Source: an uncultured Candidatus Melainabacteria bacterium (lineage in GTDB: Bacteria > Cyanobacteriota > Vampirovibrionia > Gastranaerophilales > Gastranaerophilaceae). From it: 38,502 nucleotides of DNA. The stretch spans positions 1-38,502 of the forward strand of contig CASLVD010000011.1 of assembly GCA_949398305.1 (NCBI GenBank). The letters run 5' to 3'. The position numbers were made by a program, and so were the translations under genes. The notes beneath the pieces are model-generated. The model was not told the origin of the DNA. It was given only the letters and a program-made list of their open reading frames with translations, and did no database searches. Positions 1 through 9,500 of this stretch are shown piece after piece. Each line of letters begins with the position of its first letter. Position 1 is the stretch's first letter.

Positions 1-2
1 CA

Positions 3-191
3 CAAAGTGAAGGACTTGAAATTATAACAGATTCAAAAGGCTATATTGAAGTTGATCCAGAAAACCGTTCAACAAATATTCCTTGCATATACGCCGGCGG
101 TGATGTTGCACCTGTCGGTGAATCTAACGCGATTAATGCAATGGGCGCAGGGAAAAAAGCGGCAAAAGCAATTAACGAATTACTAAAATAA
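3..191 (+). CDS. C-terminal end of an FAD/NAD(P)-dependent oxidoreductase (glutamate synthase small-subunit type), 5' partial
   Basis: The reading frame is open from the window edge to TAA at 189-191 and encodes about 62 residues. It contains IYAGGDVAP followed by AINAMGAGKKAAKAI. This is the second nucleotide-binding signature (AGGD...AMGxGKxAA) that closes GltD-like and thioredoxin-reductase-like flavoproteins, in which the Asp contacts FAD. The family normally moves electrons from NAD(P)H to glutamate synthase or to a ferredoxin-type partner; which one cannot be decided from the tail. The next gene begins 10 bp downstream, so the two are probably cotranscribed. Confidence 0.8.
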   Translation, partial: QSEGLEIITDSKGYIEVDPENRSTNIPCIYAGGDVAPVGESNAINAMGAGKKAAKAINELLK

Positions 192-201
192 GGATGAAAG
201 A

Positions 202-615
202 ATGGCTAATATTTTTAAACTTGATGAACCAATAGGACGCAAACAATTTATTATTACATTAGGAGTTTTGTTATTTTACACCGTGTTTGCAATAATTATA
301 TCTGTCTGTGCAAGACACGTTTTTGACATAAATCAAATTACCGCAATAGTAATAATCTTATTTGCATTACTTTCATTATTACTCCTTATTTATATAAACT
401 GGGTAAATTATGTAAAAAGAGCTTGGGATTTAATCAAAGACAAACAAAAAGCGATATTTTATGTTACAGCCTGGTTTGTTGCAAATATTGCAATGAGTTT
501 TATTCCGGTTTTAAGATACGTTAGTGTCGTAATTGCTATAGTAATTTTTGGTATTTGCTTATTATTACCGGGATTACCGCAATTGTCTGATGAAAAAGAT
601 TCAACACAAGAATAG
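202..615 (+). CDS. DUF805-like small membrane protein
   Basis: 137 residues with about four hydrophobic segments (roughly residues 17-37, 45-66, 86-104 and 106-124). The layout matches DUF805 proteins: an N-terminal GRKQFI (family GR.sRkeyw), then a polar stretch N-Y-V-K-R-A-W-D after the second helix that replaces the family's NRRLHD-like motif. Function is unknown for the family; the protein should sit in the inner membrane. An AAGGA is 8-12 bp before the ATG. It lies between a flavoprotein gene and a secreted-protein gene with gaps of 10 and 2 bp, so it looks like the middle gene of an operon. The family call is by pattern only. Confidence 0.6.
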   Translation: MANIFKLDEPIGRKQFIITLGVLLFYTVFAIIISVCARHVFDINQITAIVIILFALLSLLLLIYINWVNYVKRAWDLIKDKQKAIFYVTAWFVANIAMSFIPVLRYVSVVIAIVIFGICLLLPGLPQLSDEKDSTQE

Positions 616-617
616 TT

Positions 618-1451
618 ATGATTAAAAAAGCATTATTTATTACAGGTTTAATACTATTTGCCGGAGTTTTGCCGGCATTTTCGCTTGAACTTGATATGTC
701 TGTAGATGATGAAATCAAAAGAAAATACGATTCATCAAAACTTGAATACGATGTACTGCCTAATTTACCGAAAGTCAGTCCTTCAAATTCTCAAACCTCA
801 GTTCCGAAAACAACTCCTGTATATTCTACGACAACAAAACCGCCCACTATCACAAAAATCGACAGATCTGACGCTATAAAAATTCCTAACCGAACAAAAT
901 TTCAGGTAAAATCTAATCAGACAATATCAAATTGGTTAAAAGCAGGATCGACAGTTTCATTTAAAACCACAGCACCGGTATTTAAAAAAGGCGGTGTGTC
1001 AATTCCTGCCGGAACAACTATTTTCGGCACTGTTACGGATTCTCACCTTCCGCAAAAAACCGGAAACGGCGGACTTGTTGTTATTAAAGTAACAGGGCTT
1101 TCATATAACGGAAAAACATACGCCGCAACAGGGAAAGTAACAAAAGCCAACGCTAAAAAAATATTTTTTAATAACATAAAAGGTAAAAGACAATATCTTG
1201 CAGGTGTCGGAAAACAAATAGATAAAGGCGAAGCCTTCTACAGAAAAACAAAAAACACCGCAAATAAAATGTCAGATAACCCTATACTTGTAATACTTTC
1301 ACCGATACCTGTTGTTGTCGGATATGCAGGATACGCAGTATGTACGGTTTTATCACCTATTACGGGTTTAAACAACAAGGGCGGAAATATTTCTATTCCT
1401 GCCGGAAGCAGTTTTGAACTAAAACTACAGGATGAAGCTTTTGTTTATTAA
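618..1451 (+). CDS. Secreted protein of unknown function with a beta-rich C-terminal domain
   Basis: 277 residues. Residues 1-22 are a typical Sec signal peptide (two Lys, a hydrophobic core, PAFS-LE cleavage region). Residues about 40-90 are a Pro/Ser/Thr-rich linker. Residues about 100-277 form a Gly/Lys-rich, probably all-beta domain in which the phrase (V/I)SIPAGT(T/S) recurs near residues 131 and 259. It starts 2 bp after the preceding stop, so translation is probably coupled. The layout 'linker, barrier-like domain with SIPAG, hydrophobic PIP..GY segment, second SIPAG' resembles the secreted protein at 32657-33214, suggesting distant paralogy. I do not recognise a catalytic motif. The periplasm or outer envelope is the likely location. 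Confidence 0.7.
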   Translation: MIKKALFITGLILFAGVLPAFSLELDMSVDDEIKRKYDSSKLEYDVLPNLPKVSPSNSQTSVPKTTPVYSTTTKPPTITKIDRSDAIKIPNRTKFQVKSNQTISNWLKAGSTVSFKTTAPVFKKGGVSIPAGTTIFGTVTDSHLPQKTGNGGLVVIKVTGLSYNGKTYAATGKVTKANAKKIFFNNIKGKRQYLAGVGKQIDKGEAFYRKTKNTANKMSDNPILVILSPIPVVVGYAGYAVCTVLSPITGLNNKGGNISIPAGSSFELKLQDEAFVY

Positions 1452-1510
1452 AATGTAACGCTTTCTTTATTTTTCTTCTAAAGAAAATAAAAATATGGTA
1501 AACTAAAGGT

Positions 1511-2152
1511 ATGTTTACGGGAATTGTAGAAGAAATCGGCAAAATTAAATCCTTAAAAAAAGAAAATAACGGTGCAGTTATTGAAGTTGAATGTAAAACA
1601 GTTCTTCAAGACACCAAAACAGGAGACAGTATTGCAATAAACGGGGTTTGCCAGACTGTAACAAAGATAAGTACAAACAGTTTTTGCGCAAACGTTAGCG
1701 ATGAAACCCTTGCAGTTACAAATTTCAACAACCTAAAAAACGGTGACAGCGTAAATCTTGAGCGTGCACTTACACTTAATTCAAGACTAGGCGGACACAT
1801 TGTTTCAGGGCATATTGACTGCAAGGGTAAATTATTGTCTTGTAAAAAACTCTCTGAGTTTTACGACCTTGAATTTGAAATTCCGTATGAACAAGAAAAA
1901 TACGTTGTTTCAAAAGGTTCAATTACAATAAACGGAATCAGCTTAACTGTTGCAAAAATCGAAAACAATACAATAAAAACCGCAATAATCCCGCACACAT
2001 TTAACAATACAAACTTAAAAACCCTTGTTCCGGGAAATTATGTTAATATAGAAACAGATATCCTGGGTAAATATGTTGAAAAATTATTATCCGTAAAAGA
2101 TAATAAAAGCAGCATTAGCATGAGTTTTTTACAGGAGAACGGATTCGTATAA
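1511..2152 (+). CDS. ribE: Riboflavin synthase, alpha chain
   Basis: Converts two 6,7-dimethyl-8-ribityllumazine molecules into riboflavin plus the pyrimidinedione. The 213-residue length is normal. The protein begins with the diagnostic MFTGIVEEIG and contains two lumazine-binding repeats (about 1-96 and 97-200), the second opening with GGHIVSGHID. The start has AAAGG only about 2 bp before the ATG, which is too close to be a good ribosome binding site. The gap to ribBA is 1 bp, so the two are one operon. No FMN riboswitch fits in the 59 bp upstream. Genes for RibD and lumazine synthase (RibH) are not in this window. Confidence 0.95.
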   Translation: MFTGIVEEIGKIKSLKKENNGAVIEVECKTVLQDTKTGDSIAINGVCQTVTKISTNSFCANVSDETLAVTNFNNLKNGDSVNLERALTLNSRLGGHIVSGHIDCKGKLLSCKKLSEFYDLEFEIPYEQEKYVVSKGSITINGISLTVAKIENNTIKTAIIPHTFNNTNLKTLVPGNYVNIETDILGKYVEKLLSVKDNKSSISMSFLQENGFV

Positions 2153-2153
2153 A

Positions 2154-3368
2154 ATGGAAAATAAAACTTTTAAATTTGACAGTATAGAAGAAGCATTGAT
2201 AGATTTTGCCGCAGGTAAACCTATAATAGTTGCAGATGATGAAGACAGAGAAAATGAAGGCGATGTAATTATTTCGGCTGAAAAAGTTACACCTGAACTT
2301 ATAAATTTTCTTGCAACAGAAGTTAAAGGCTTAATTTGTCTTGCGATTTCAGACGATATAGCAAGACAGCTTGATCTGCCGCAGATGGTTGAACAAAACT
2401 CAGAAGGTATGAAAACCGCATTTACAGTAAGTATTGATGCAGCCGAAAAATACGGGGTAACAACAGGAATTTCAGCATTTGACAGAGCAAAAACCGTTGA
2501 AGTTGCAACCGCCCGTGATGCAGTGCCGTCAGATTTGAGACGTCCGGGTCATTTATTTCCTTGTGTTGCAAGACGCGGCGGGGTTTTGGAACGTACAGGA
2601 CACACCGAAGCCGTTGTTGATCTTGCAAGACTTTGCAATCACAGACCTGCAGGTGTAATGTGCGAAGTTATGGCACCTGACGGTCATATGGCAAGACGAG
2701 ATTATCTAAGAAAATTTGCAGATGAACACTGTATGAAATTTATATCAGTCGCAGAATTGATTGCATACCGCTTAAAATCAGAAAAATTAGTCACAAGAGA
2801 AGCTGAAACAATCCTCCCTACACCACACGGAGAATTTAAGCTTTACGCTTATAAAAACCAAATTAATGGAACAGAACACGTTGCACTTGTTAAAGATGAC
2901 GGTTCTGATAAAATTCCGGCAGTAAGAGTTCACAGTATGTGTCTGACAGGAGATGTTTTCCACAGCTTAAAATGCGATTGCAACTCCCAATTAAATAACG
3001 CACTTGACTACATCAACCAATACGGCAAAGGGGCTTTAGTCTACCTTACAGATCACGAAGGCAGAGGAATAGGGCTTTGTAACAAAATAAAAGCTTACAA
3101 ACTTCAAGAAGAAGGTCAAGATACAATAGAAGCCAATATTTCACTCGGTTTTAAATCCGATTTAAGAGATTACGGAACAGGTGCACAAATTCTGGTTGAT
3201 TTAGGATATAATACATTTAATCTTATTACAAACAACCCTAAAAAAATTATAGGGCTGGAAGGATACGGGCTGAAAGTAAATGATATTATAAAAATATCAT
3301 CAGAAATCACACCATACAACCAAAAATATATTGATACTAAAAAAGAGAAAATGCACCACTACTTATAA
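2154..3368 (+). CDS. ribBA: Bifunctional 3,4-dihydroxy-2-butanone-4-phosphate synthase / GTP cyclohydrolase II
   Basis: 404 residues, the normal size for the fusion. The N-terminal half (about 1-205) is RibB, with the acidic metal/substrate loop DDEDRENEGD at 28-37 that handles ribulose 5-phosphate. The C-terminal half (about 207-404) is RibA, with the zinc cluster Cys263, Cys274 and Cys276 in CLTGDVFHSLKCDC and the DHEGRGIGL loop that opens GTP. The two halves supply both precursors of the lumazine made by RibH. It follows ribE directly. An AGGAG lies about 14 bp before the ATG inside the end of ribE, so coupling to ribE translation is plausible. Confidence 0.95.
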   Translation: MENKTFKFDSIEEALIDFAAGKPIIVADDEDRENEGDVIISAEKVTPELINFLATEVKGLICLAISDDIARQLDLPQMVEQNSEGMKTAFTVSIDAAEKYGVTTGISAFDRAKTVEVATARDAVPSDLRRPGHLFPCVARRGGVLERTGHTEAVVDLARLCNHRPAGVMCEVMAPDGHMARRDYLRKFADEHCMKFISVAELIAYRLKSEKLVTREAETILPTPHGEFKLYAYKNQINGTEHVALVKDDGSDKIPAVRVHSMCLTGDVFHSLKCDCNSQLNNALDYINQYGKGALVYLTDHEGRGIGLCNKIKAYKLQEEGQDTIEANISLGFKSDLRDYGTGAQILVDLGYNTFNLITNNPKKIIGLEGYGLKVNDIIKISSEITPYNQKYIDTKKEKMHHYL

Positions 3369-3382
3369 GGAGCACAATTAAA

Positions 3383-4360
3383 ATGTATAATACAAGAATT
3401 TTAACAGCGGAAGAATTTGGAAATTTTGAAGATTTATATGAAGATTTTCGTAAAAAAGCAGCCACAGAATATAATTTTGAACTTGAGCCTTTAGATTATG
3501 ACGGTTTTTTAGATGCAATTGATAAAGATTTAATAAAATGTATCGTGCTGTATGAAAATGACGAACCTGTTGCATTTTTAGTTTACACAACAGCAATCTC
3601 GGAAGCTGTGGAACTAAATATTATCCACAGTACTGATAAAACAGATTACAGTCTTCGCGCTAAAGAACTTTTAACAAAATTCTTAGATATAACAAAAACT
3701 CTTCGCAAAGAAAAAATTGTATGCTATCCGATGCTCGGCAGTCAAAAAGAATTAATCAATATCATTGCAAAATTGGGCTTTAAATTTATCGGAATTGAAG
3801 TTTTAAGGTTTAAATTTGACTCCGATACCTCAAAAGAAATATTTGACAGAGCAAGAGTAGTTAAACTTCCTGAAGATTACGAGGTTGTTTCCTGGAAAGA
3901 CCAATATTTTGAAAACGCAGTTGAAGTTATTAATGAATCATTCAAAGAAAGCTCTGATGCGTTATTTGACCCGAGATTTACAACAGAAGAAGGTACCCGT
4001 GATATTATTACAAAAGTTGTAAAAGATGTTTACGCGGAATTTATGCCAAATTCAACAAGTGTACTTCTATATAAAGGTGAACCGGTAGGCTTTGCGTTCA
4101 TGAACCTCACAGGCGGTTCTATCGTAAATATTCCGCTTGTCGGAATAAAAGAAGCTCATCAAGGTAAAGGACTTTCTACAATTATGCTTAAACATTCAAT
4201 AGATTACATTATGAATGCAATTAAGCTTTACGGCACACCTATTACAGAAATCAATACAACTACAGAAACAAATAATCTTCAGGCTTTAAGATTATACAAA
4301 AACCTCGGATTTTTGGAAGATTACAGTTATCCTCAATCTTATATGCCGACAGAAGTATAA
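3383..4360 (+). CDS. Tandem GNAT-family N-acetyltransferase
   Basis: 325 residues, about twice a single GNAT domain. The N-terminal half (1-150) has the GNAT beta-strand pattern (CIVLYENDEPVAFLVY) but no clear acetyl-CoA loop. The C-terminal half (about 165-325) has the full pattern: VLLYKGEPVGFAFM, then the acetyl-CoA pyrophosphate loop QGKGLS at residues 260-265, then the LRLYKNLGF motif near the end. So one active and one degenerate domain are likely. The substrate is unknown. AAGGAG is placed well before the ATG, and the gap to ribBA is 14 bp, so it may be the last gene of the riboflavin transcript. Confidence 0.85.
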   Translation: MYNTRILTAEEFGNFEDLYEDFRKKAATEYNFELEPLDYDGFLDAIDKDLIKCIVLYENDEPVAFLVYTTAISEAVELNIIHSTDKTDYSLRAKELLTKFLDITKTLRKEKIVCYPMLGSQKELINIIAKLGFKFIGIEVLRFKFDSDTSKEIFDRARVVKLPEDYEVVSWKDQYFENAVEVINESFKESSDALFDPRFTTEEGTRDIITKVVKDVYAEFMPNSTSVLLYKGEPVGFAFMNLTGGSIVNIPLVGIKEAHQGKGLSTIMLKHSIDYIMNAIKLYGTPITEINTTTETNNLQALRLYKNLGFLEDYSYPQSYMPTEV

Positions 4361-4399
4361 ATTCTGGACTTTTCACCAAAAATCAGTTAAATTAGTTGT

Positions 4400-5542
4400 A
4401 TGGCAGGCATTGATGTAAAAAGATTTCTGAACAATTTTACTCAGAATTACAAAGGACAAACGTTTCAAGCGAAAGGAACGTTTAATTCTCCTGCACCCTC
4501 TCAGCCCCTGCCTTCAACAACACCGCAGCAAACAGCACAAAACACCGGCTTAGCCCAAAACCTTACACAAAATGTTCAAATTGCTCAAAACATTCAGCTA
4601 AATAACTTACAAAATATGGACAGAGCAATTTATGCAAAAGAAGTTATGGGGATTCCGAAAAACGTAAACGAATTTATTTATATGATTCAACGCGGGATGA
4701 CTCAAAGCCAGTTTAATCAAATGTTTGCCAATCAGATGGCAGCTCAAAGAAATAATCTTTCACAGCTGCAGGCACAAATTCTGGCTCAACTTCAAGGACT
4801 GAGCACGTCTACCGCTAAAGAAATGATTAATATACAATTATCAAGCCAGGTTCAATCCTCATTACGAACCCTTGAAATCCTCTCAGGCGGAATGATTGAT
4901 CTTAACCAAATTTCAATGCTGCTTCAAAAAAACGGCAAAGAAGGGATTACAAAGCTTATAATGTCAATGACAGAAGCTTCAAAATCAGGGGTTTCAGACC
5001 TTTCACAGATAAAAGAAATGGCAAAATTTATTAATGCAAGTGTTTCTATTGCATCTGAAAACAATCCTCAAAAAACGTTAAAATTACTTTTAATGCTATA
5101 TCTTCCGTGGCTGCCGCTGGAAGACGGAGTCGGTTTTGACCTTGAAATCCAACAAAAAAATGAACCCAAAGAAGAAAGCGACAGCATTTTGGTAATTACA
5201 GTTTCCACACTTCATTTTGGCATTGTCAAAGCAACCCTAATACTTGAATCCTCAAATTCTGTACAGGTTTTGATTGAATGCAGCGAAGAATTTCCAAAAA
5301 ATGAACTCAATTTGAGAATAAATAACGAGCAAAAATTTTATGCAATGGATTCTGTAATCTCTTACAGTTTGAATAAAACAAAATCTTCGGATTCACCGGT
5401 TCAAAATGCCAACATAAACACATCACAAACGACCCAAATCAATCCGTATTTACTTTTAATGGCCCATACAGTAATTAAACATATTATTGATATAGATAAC
5501 AATAAAAAACTGGGGATAACTTCACACACAGATGAGTTTTAA
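4400..5542 (+). CDS. Q/N-rich protein with a FliK-like C-terminal domain
   Basis: 380 residues. Residues 1-75 are low complexity, rich in Gln, Pro, Thr and Asn. Residues 75-230 are helical and Gln/Met/Leu rich. Residues about 232-315 carry LPWLPLEDG followed by alternating hydrophobic strands (ILVITVSTLHFGIVKATL, then SVQVLIECSEE), which recalls the C-terminal domain of the flagellar hook-length protein FliK. No other flagellar gene is present here, so the function is open. There is no Shine-Dalgarno sequence. TAAATT ends 6 nt before the ATG and TGGACT lies 17 bp upstream of that, so a leaderless transcript is possible. Confidence 0.6.
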   Translation: MAGIDVKRFLNNFTQNYKGQTFQAKGTFNSPAPSQPLPSTTPQQTAQNTGLAQNLTQNVQIAQNIQLNNLQNMDRAIYAKEVMGIPKNVNEFIYMIQRGMTQSQFNQMFANQMAAQRNNLSQLQAQILAQLQGLSTSTAKEMINIQLSSQVQSSLRTLEILSGGMIDLNQISMLLQKNGKEGITKLIMSMTEASKSGVSDLSQIKEMAKFINASVSIASENNPQKTLKLLLMLYLPWLPLEDGVGFDLEIQQKNEPKEESDSILVITVSTLHFGIVKATLILESSNSVQVLIECSEEFPKNELNLRINNEQKFYAMDSVISYSLNKTKSSDSPVQNANINTSQTTQINPYLLLMAHTVIKHIIDIDNNKKLGITSHTDEF

Positions 5543-5628
5543 TATTTATTAAAAAACTAGCAAAATTTCTGAATTTCGGGTTTTATAATACAAAACTCTT
5601 ATTTTGCGTGTAGAAAATTCAACATATC

Positions 5629-5657
5629 TTTACAATAGCACTAAAAAATGCTATAAT
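5629..5657 (+). promoter_or_regulatory. Sigma70-type promoter for the 5736 gene
   Basis: TTTACA (5629-5634), a 17-bp spacer and TATAAT (5652-5657) give near-consensus -35 and -10 boxes. A dyad ATAGCA-N8-TGCTAT (5635-5640 and 5649-5654) fills the spacer and overlaps the -10 box, so a repressor could sit here. Transcription would start near 5664 and leave a leader of about 70 nt. A second isolated TATAAT is at 5584-5589 without a good -35. Confidence 0.7.
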
Positions 5658-5680
5658 TACAGGCAATTAGAGTTAAGAAC

Positions 5681-5698
5681 AGGTTAAGGGGTTAGCCT
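5681..5698 (+). other. Small leader hairpin between promoter and start codon
   Basis: AGGTTAA and TTAGCCT pair over 7 bp (one G-U) around a GGGG loop. It lies in the predicted untranslated leader, some 25 nt before the strong AAAAGGAG ribosome binding site of the 5736 gene. A minimal open frame ATG-AAA-ACT-GAA-TAA (5704-5718) follows it. No U-run follows, so it is not a terminator. Confidence 0.45.
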
Positions 5699-5735
5699 AA
5701 AAAATGAAAACTGAATAACAAAAAAGGAGTCTAGT

Positions 5736-6458
5736 ATGGCAGTATTACCGATCAATAGTGTGAATACAGGAAATCATACATTAAATTTTCAAGGTAGAAA
5801 AAGAAAAGCTGAAAAAAATATTAGTGAAGAAAGATACGAACAGCCTAATCAAGCAGGGAAAATGGTTACAATACCTGTTGCAGTTTTGATGGCACTTGCA
5901 ACAACATCATTAAACGCAAAAACACCTGCAAATCAAGAATTTGACAGAAACATTGACCAAACAGAACTTTTAGCATACGTATCTCCGTCCGAGCAATCAA
6001 CAACACAGCAGCCTGAAAAAACCAAGGATTATTATACATACTTAAATAAATTAAAAAATGCAGGACGCGTAATCAAAACCATAGAAGTTCCGGGCCGCGA
6101 ATCTTATACTATGGTTTTATTGAGGGATGAAGCACTCAGAGAAGGCGAAAGGGATTTCTGTGACCGAATTATTCTACTGCCGCACCAACAAGTCGACTTT
6201 GATAAAAACGGAAATTTCCAAGAAGCTCCGGAAATAACAAAACTTATTTATCATGATATAGGGGATAATGAGTTTTGCGGTGTATTTGTTGAATGTATGA
6301 GAAAGGTAAATAATAAATACACAACAAAATCAGGTGAAATTAAATTACCGGATGATGCTGCAAATATAATTATTAGATTACTTAATAATAAAAGTGATTA
6401 TGTGAACTTTACAGATATAAAATTCGAAAGAACACAAAGCGCAGATTTACAACGTTAA
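5736..6458 (+). CDS. Unknown protein with an N-terminal NFQGRKRK tag and one membrane segment
   Basis: 240 residues, not recognised. The N-terminus is polar and includes LNFQGRKRK (residues about 18-26). A hydrophobic stretch MVTIPVAVLMALATTSLNA at about 43-61 could be an internal signal-anchor or a delayed signal peptide ending in SLNA. After a Gln/Thr-rich linker, residues about 100-240 look like a folded domain with mixed charge and two Cys (DRDFC-like GERDFCDRII and NEFCGVFVECM). The start is secured by AAAAGGAG and by the promoter at 5629. The next gene begins 85 bp later with no terminator between, so the two may be expressed together. Confidence 0.65.
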   Translation: MAVLPINSVNTGNHTLNFQGRKRKAEKNISEERYEQPNQAGKMVTIPVAVLMALATTSLNAKTPANQEFDRNIDQTELLAYVSPSEQSTTQQPEKTKDYYTYLNKLKNAGRVIKTIEVPGRESYTMVLLRDEALREGERDFCDRIILLPHQQVDFDKNGNFQEAPEITKLIYHDIGDNEFCGVFVECMRKVNNKYTTKSGEIKLPDDAANIIIRLLNNKSDYVNFTDIKFERTQSADLQR

Positions 6459-6543
6459 AAATTGTAAACATTTCCAACATTTGTGAAATTCAACCTAAAA
6501 GAATTTTTTCATGAATTAGTATATATAGTTTTGAGAAAACAAC

Positions 6544-9500
6544 ATGGCATTAGATAATGACGTAAAAAGACTGGACCAAGCCTCCGGTACAACAACCCCG
6601 CAAACGACATCTCCGGCAAAACAGGATGACGCATCTGCTTCTACGTCTACAAGTACCTCCGGTTCTTCTACTGCCGGCTCACTTTTTACAAGTGACCAAA
6701 ATTCAACTCAAACAACATCTCAGCCAAAAGCTTCAAGCTCCGGCTCTGTTTTCACTGATGCAAAAGAAGCTAAGAAAACAGAAACTGCGACTGCTCAAAA
6801 TACCGGCAGCGCTGAACCAAAGAAACCTAAAAAAGAAAAAGATTTTACAGAAAAAGAAGTAATTGATTTTATTAATTCTTTAGACAAAGCTTTACCAGAA
6901 AAAGAAAAAATAAAGCTAATAAAAAAACACTTCGCATTAAAAAACAAAAAAGATATAACTGAACTTATTCAAAGAGCTCAAGTTGTTGCAACAACAGACA
7001 AACTTTTTGCACAATTAAAAATAGACTCGCAGCTTTCTACTGAAAAACTAAATAAGGAAATGCGAGAAAAACTTGACGAAGAAATATATATTGATGCTCT
7101 CCAAAGATTATCTGGTAAATCCAAAGAAGAAGCAACAAAAATATACAGAAATAACAAAAAAAATACACGAGCAGAAGAAACTCCGAAAAAAACTTCGGAT
7201 GAACCGTTAGTTACAGATGAAGAACTACTCTCTCCGGAATGGAAAAATAAAACTTATAAAGAGAAAATTGATGTATACATGGAATTGTATCTTGAAAGAA
7301 ATGACAAGAAATATACTCAATTAAGCGATGACGAAAAAGAAGCTTACCGTCAAAAAGAAATACAAAAACTTAATAAATTTTTAAAAGAGAACAATAGAGG
7401 TATTGGATTAGATAATGCAAATGCTTCTAAACAAATGATGATGTTACCTGAATACATCAATGTTTTAGAAGCATTAAACAAAAAAGAAACAAGTATTGAT
7501 CAATTCTTAAATTGGAATCCGAACAGACAAAAAAAATTTATCAAACAAACTAATCATGAAACTTCATTAAATAACACCATTGAAAAAGCTAATAATATAA
7601 AAAATTTAATTTCTGAAGAAAGACGTAATAGCGAAGAATGGAAAAAACTTACTAAAGAAGAAAAATTATACATATATGCTGATGCATATTTTACCAAAAA
7701 TAATCCTGAGTATGCAAAATTGTCCCCTGAAGATAAAAAAACTTACTTAACTACAAAAACTGATGAAGTTTTAAGTTGCATACTGGGTGACCTGTCAAAA
7801 GAGCTTAGTACAAACGACCTAAAAAAAGAAAAAGATAAATTATTAGAAATTGCAACACAATGTTTAGAATTAGCAGAACAAGGTAAACTAACAAAAAAAG
7901 AACTGGATAATATAACATACAGTACTATGGCTAAAGAAATGGACCATGAAACTGTAGAAGCGTTCAACGATATTATTGCGAAAAATCCAAATGCCAATAT
8001 CAGACAGCTAAAACAAGCAGTTAGAAAAAATGATTCAATTTCAGGAAATCAAAAAAATGCTATGCTTAAAACTTTAAGACACCTTGAAACGTTGGATTCT
8101 GACGGCATAGTATATGAAAAGAAAAATTACCATAAAATAGCTCTCCAAAATAATTGTGATACTCTTGACGAATTCATCAATCAATACATTACAAAAGAAT
8201 CAAGTACAGAACAAATTTCTGAATTAGCTCAAAATATTTCACCTAAAGAAATATTAATTCTAAAAGCTCGATTAGAAAAACTTGGCTTTGATAAAGAATA
8301 CATTACCAAAACTCTAAGTGCTTCCCGTGACTTTAAGATAGCAGAAGCAATGACCGAAGAAAACGGTGCAAAAATTGAAGAAGAATTACACTGTCAAAAT
8401 ACTTATTGCGACGACAGAGAAGGCGTAATTCGAAAACGAAATACAATTTTTCAAGTAGTTAAATTAAAAACTGTTGAAGATATCACACTACAATCAGTCA
8501 ACCGCGGTGATAGAGAATACATCAAGGACAATTCTGCTGCATTAAATGAAACTTTCTCACCTGAAACAGTTATCAAAATCCAAAAAAACATTGCAAAAAG
8601 TGATGAAGTTTCCGATGCCGGTAAAGCTATTGCTGCAGAAACAATCATTGAAACTGCAAAAAGTGATACTGTCAGAGTTCAATATAGCAAAGAGTTATCT
8701 TCTGACGAAAATACAAGTGCAGCTTTCCTTGAAGGTTTGGCTGCAGGTTCTAAATATGTAACAACTAACAGTGCAAAAACAGAATATAATTCATATGTAG
8801 AAACCGCAGCAGCAAGCTTCCCTCCGGAAACTCAAAGTGTTATTAAAACAGCAATGAAAACCGGTAAAGTTTCTCAAGAAACTCTATCAAGAACAACTCC
8901 TCCGGCAGCTTATGACAGCCCGTCAGAATCAAGCAGAAGTTCAGGTAATAAAAGTTCATCTTCTACCGGAAATTATCAACCGGCAGCAAATAACTCTGCT
9001 CCACAAGCTTCACCGCAAGCTCCTGTAAGTACACCTATTGCACCAACAGGGCCTGTTGTTTACGGCGCTTCTAACCATGCTCCAACTACAACACCTAATA
9101 TAATAGATACTACATCTGATACAAGACCGACTTACAATACCCCAACAACAAGGGCATACTCTCCTTCTGAAAACGATTCAAAATCAGCTGCACCAGTTTC
9201 AAAACCTCATACTACGCAAAACAAAACTCAGGTTAAAGATGCAACAACTTCAGCTCTTGAAGCTAAAAGAGATGCCGTTGGTGAAAAAATTCTTCAATAC
9301 CAGGAACACGTAAAAGAATCATACATCGAAAGAACCAACAAAAATATTTCTGAAGAAGATGCAAAAACTATTGCTGAAATTATTACAACAGAAGATAGTT
9401 CCAATATTCCTGAAGAAATGCATGAAAAAATAAAAGAAATCTTTGAAAAAAATAATATCAATGCTATTTACGATATTATTACAACAGAATTCGGCGCAAA

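Noticed and set aside
1452-1510. Possible FMN riboswitch before ribE
   Set aside because: Only 59 bp are available and none of the RFN-box segments is seen; just an A/T-rich imperfect hairpin around 1465-1487.
5704-5718. Leader peptide ORF of four codons before the 5736 gene
   Set aside because: Too short and without its own ribosome binding site or regulatory codons; probably chance.
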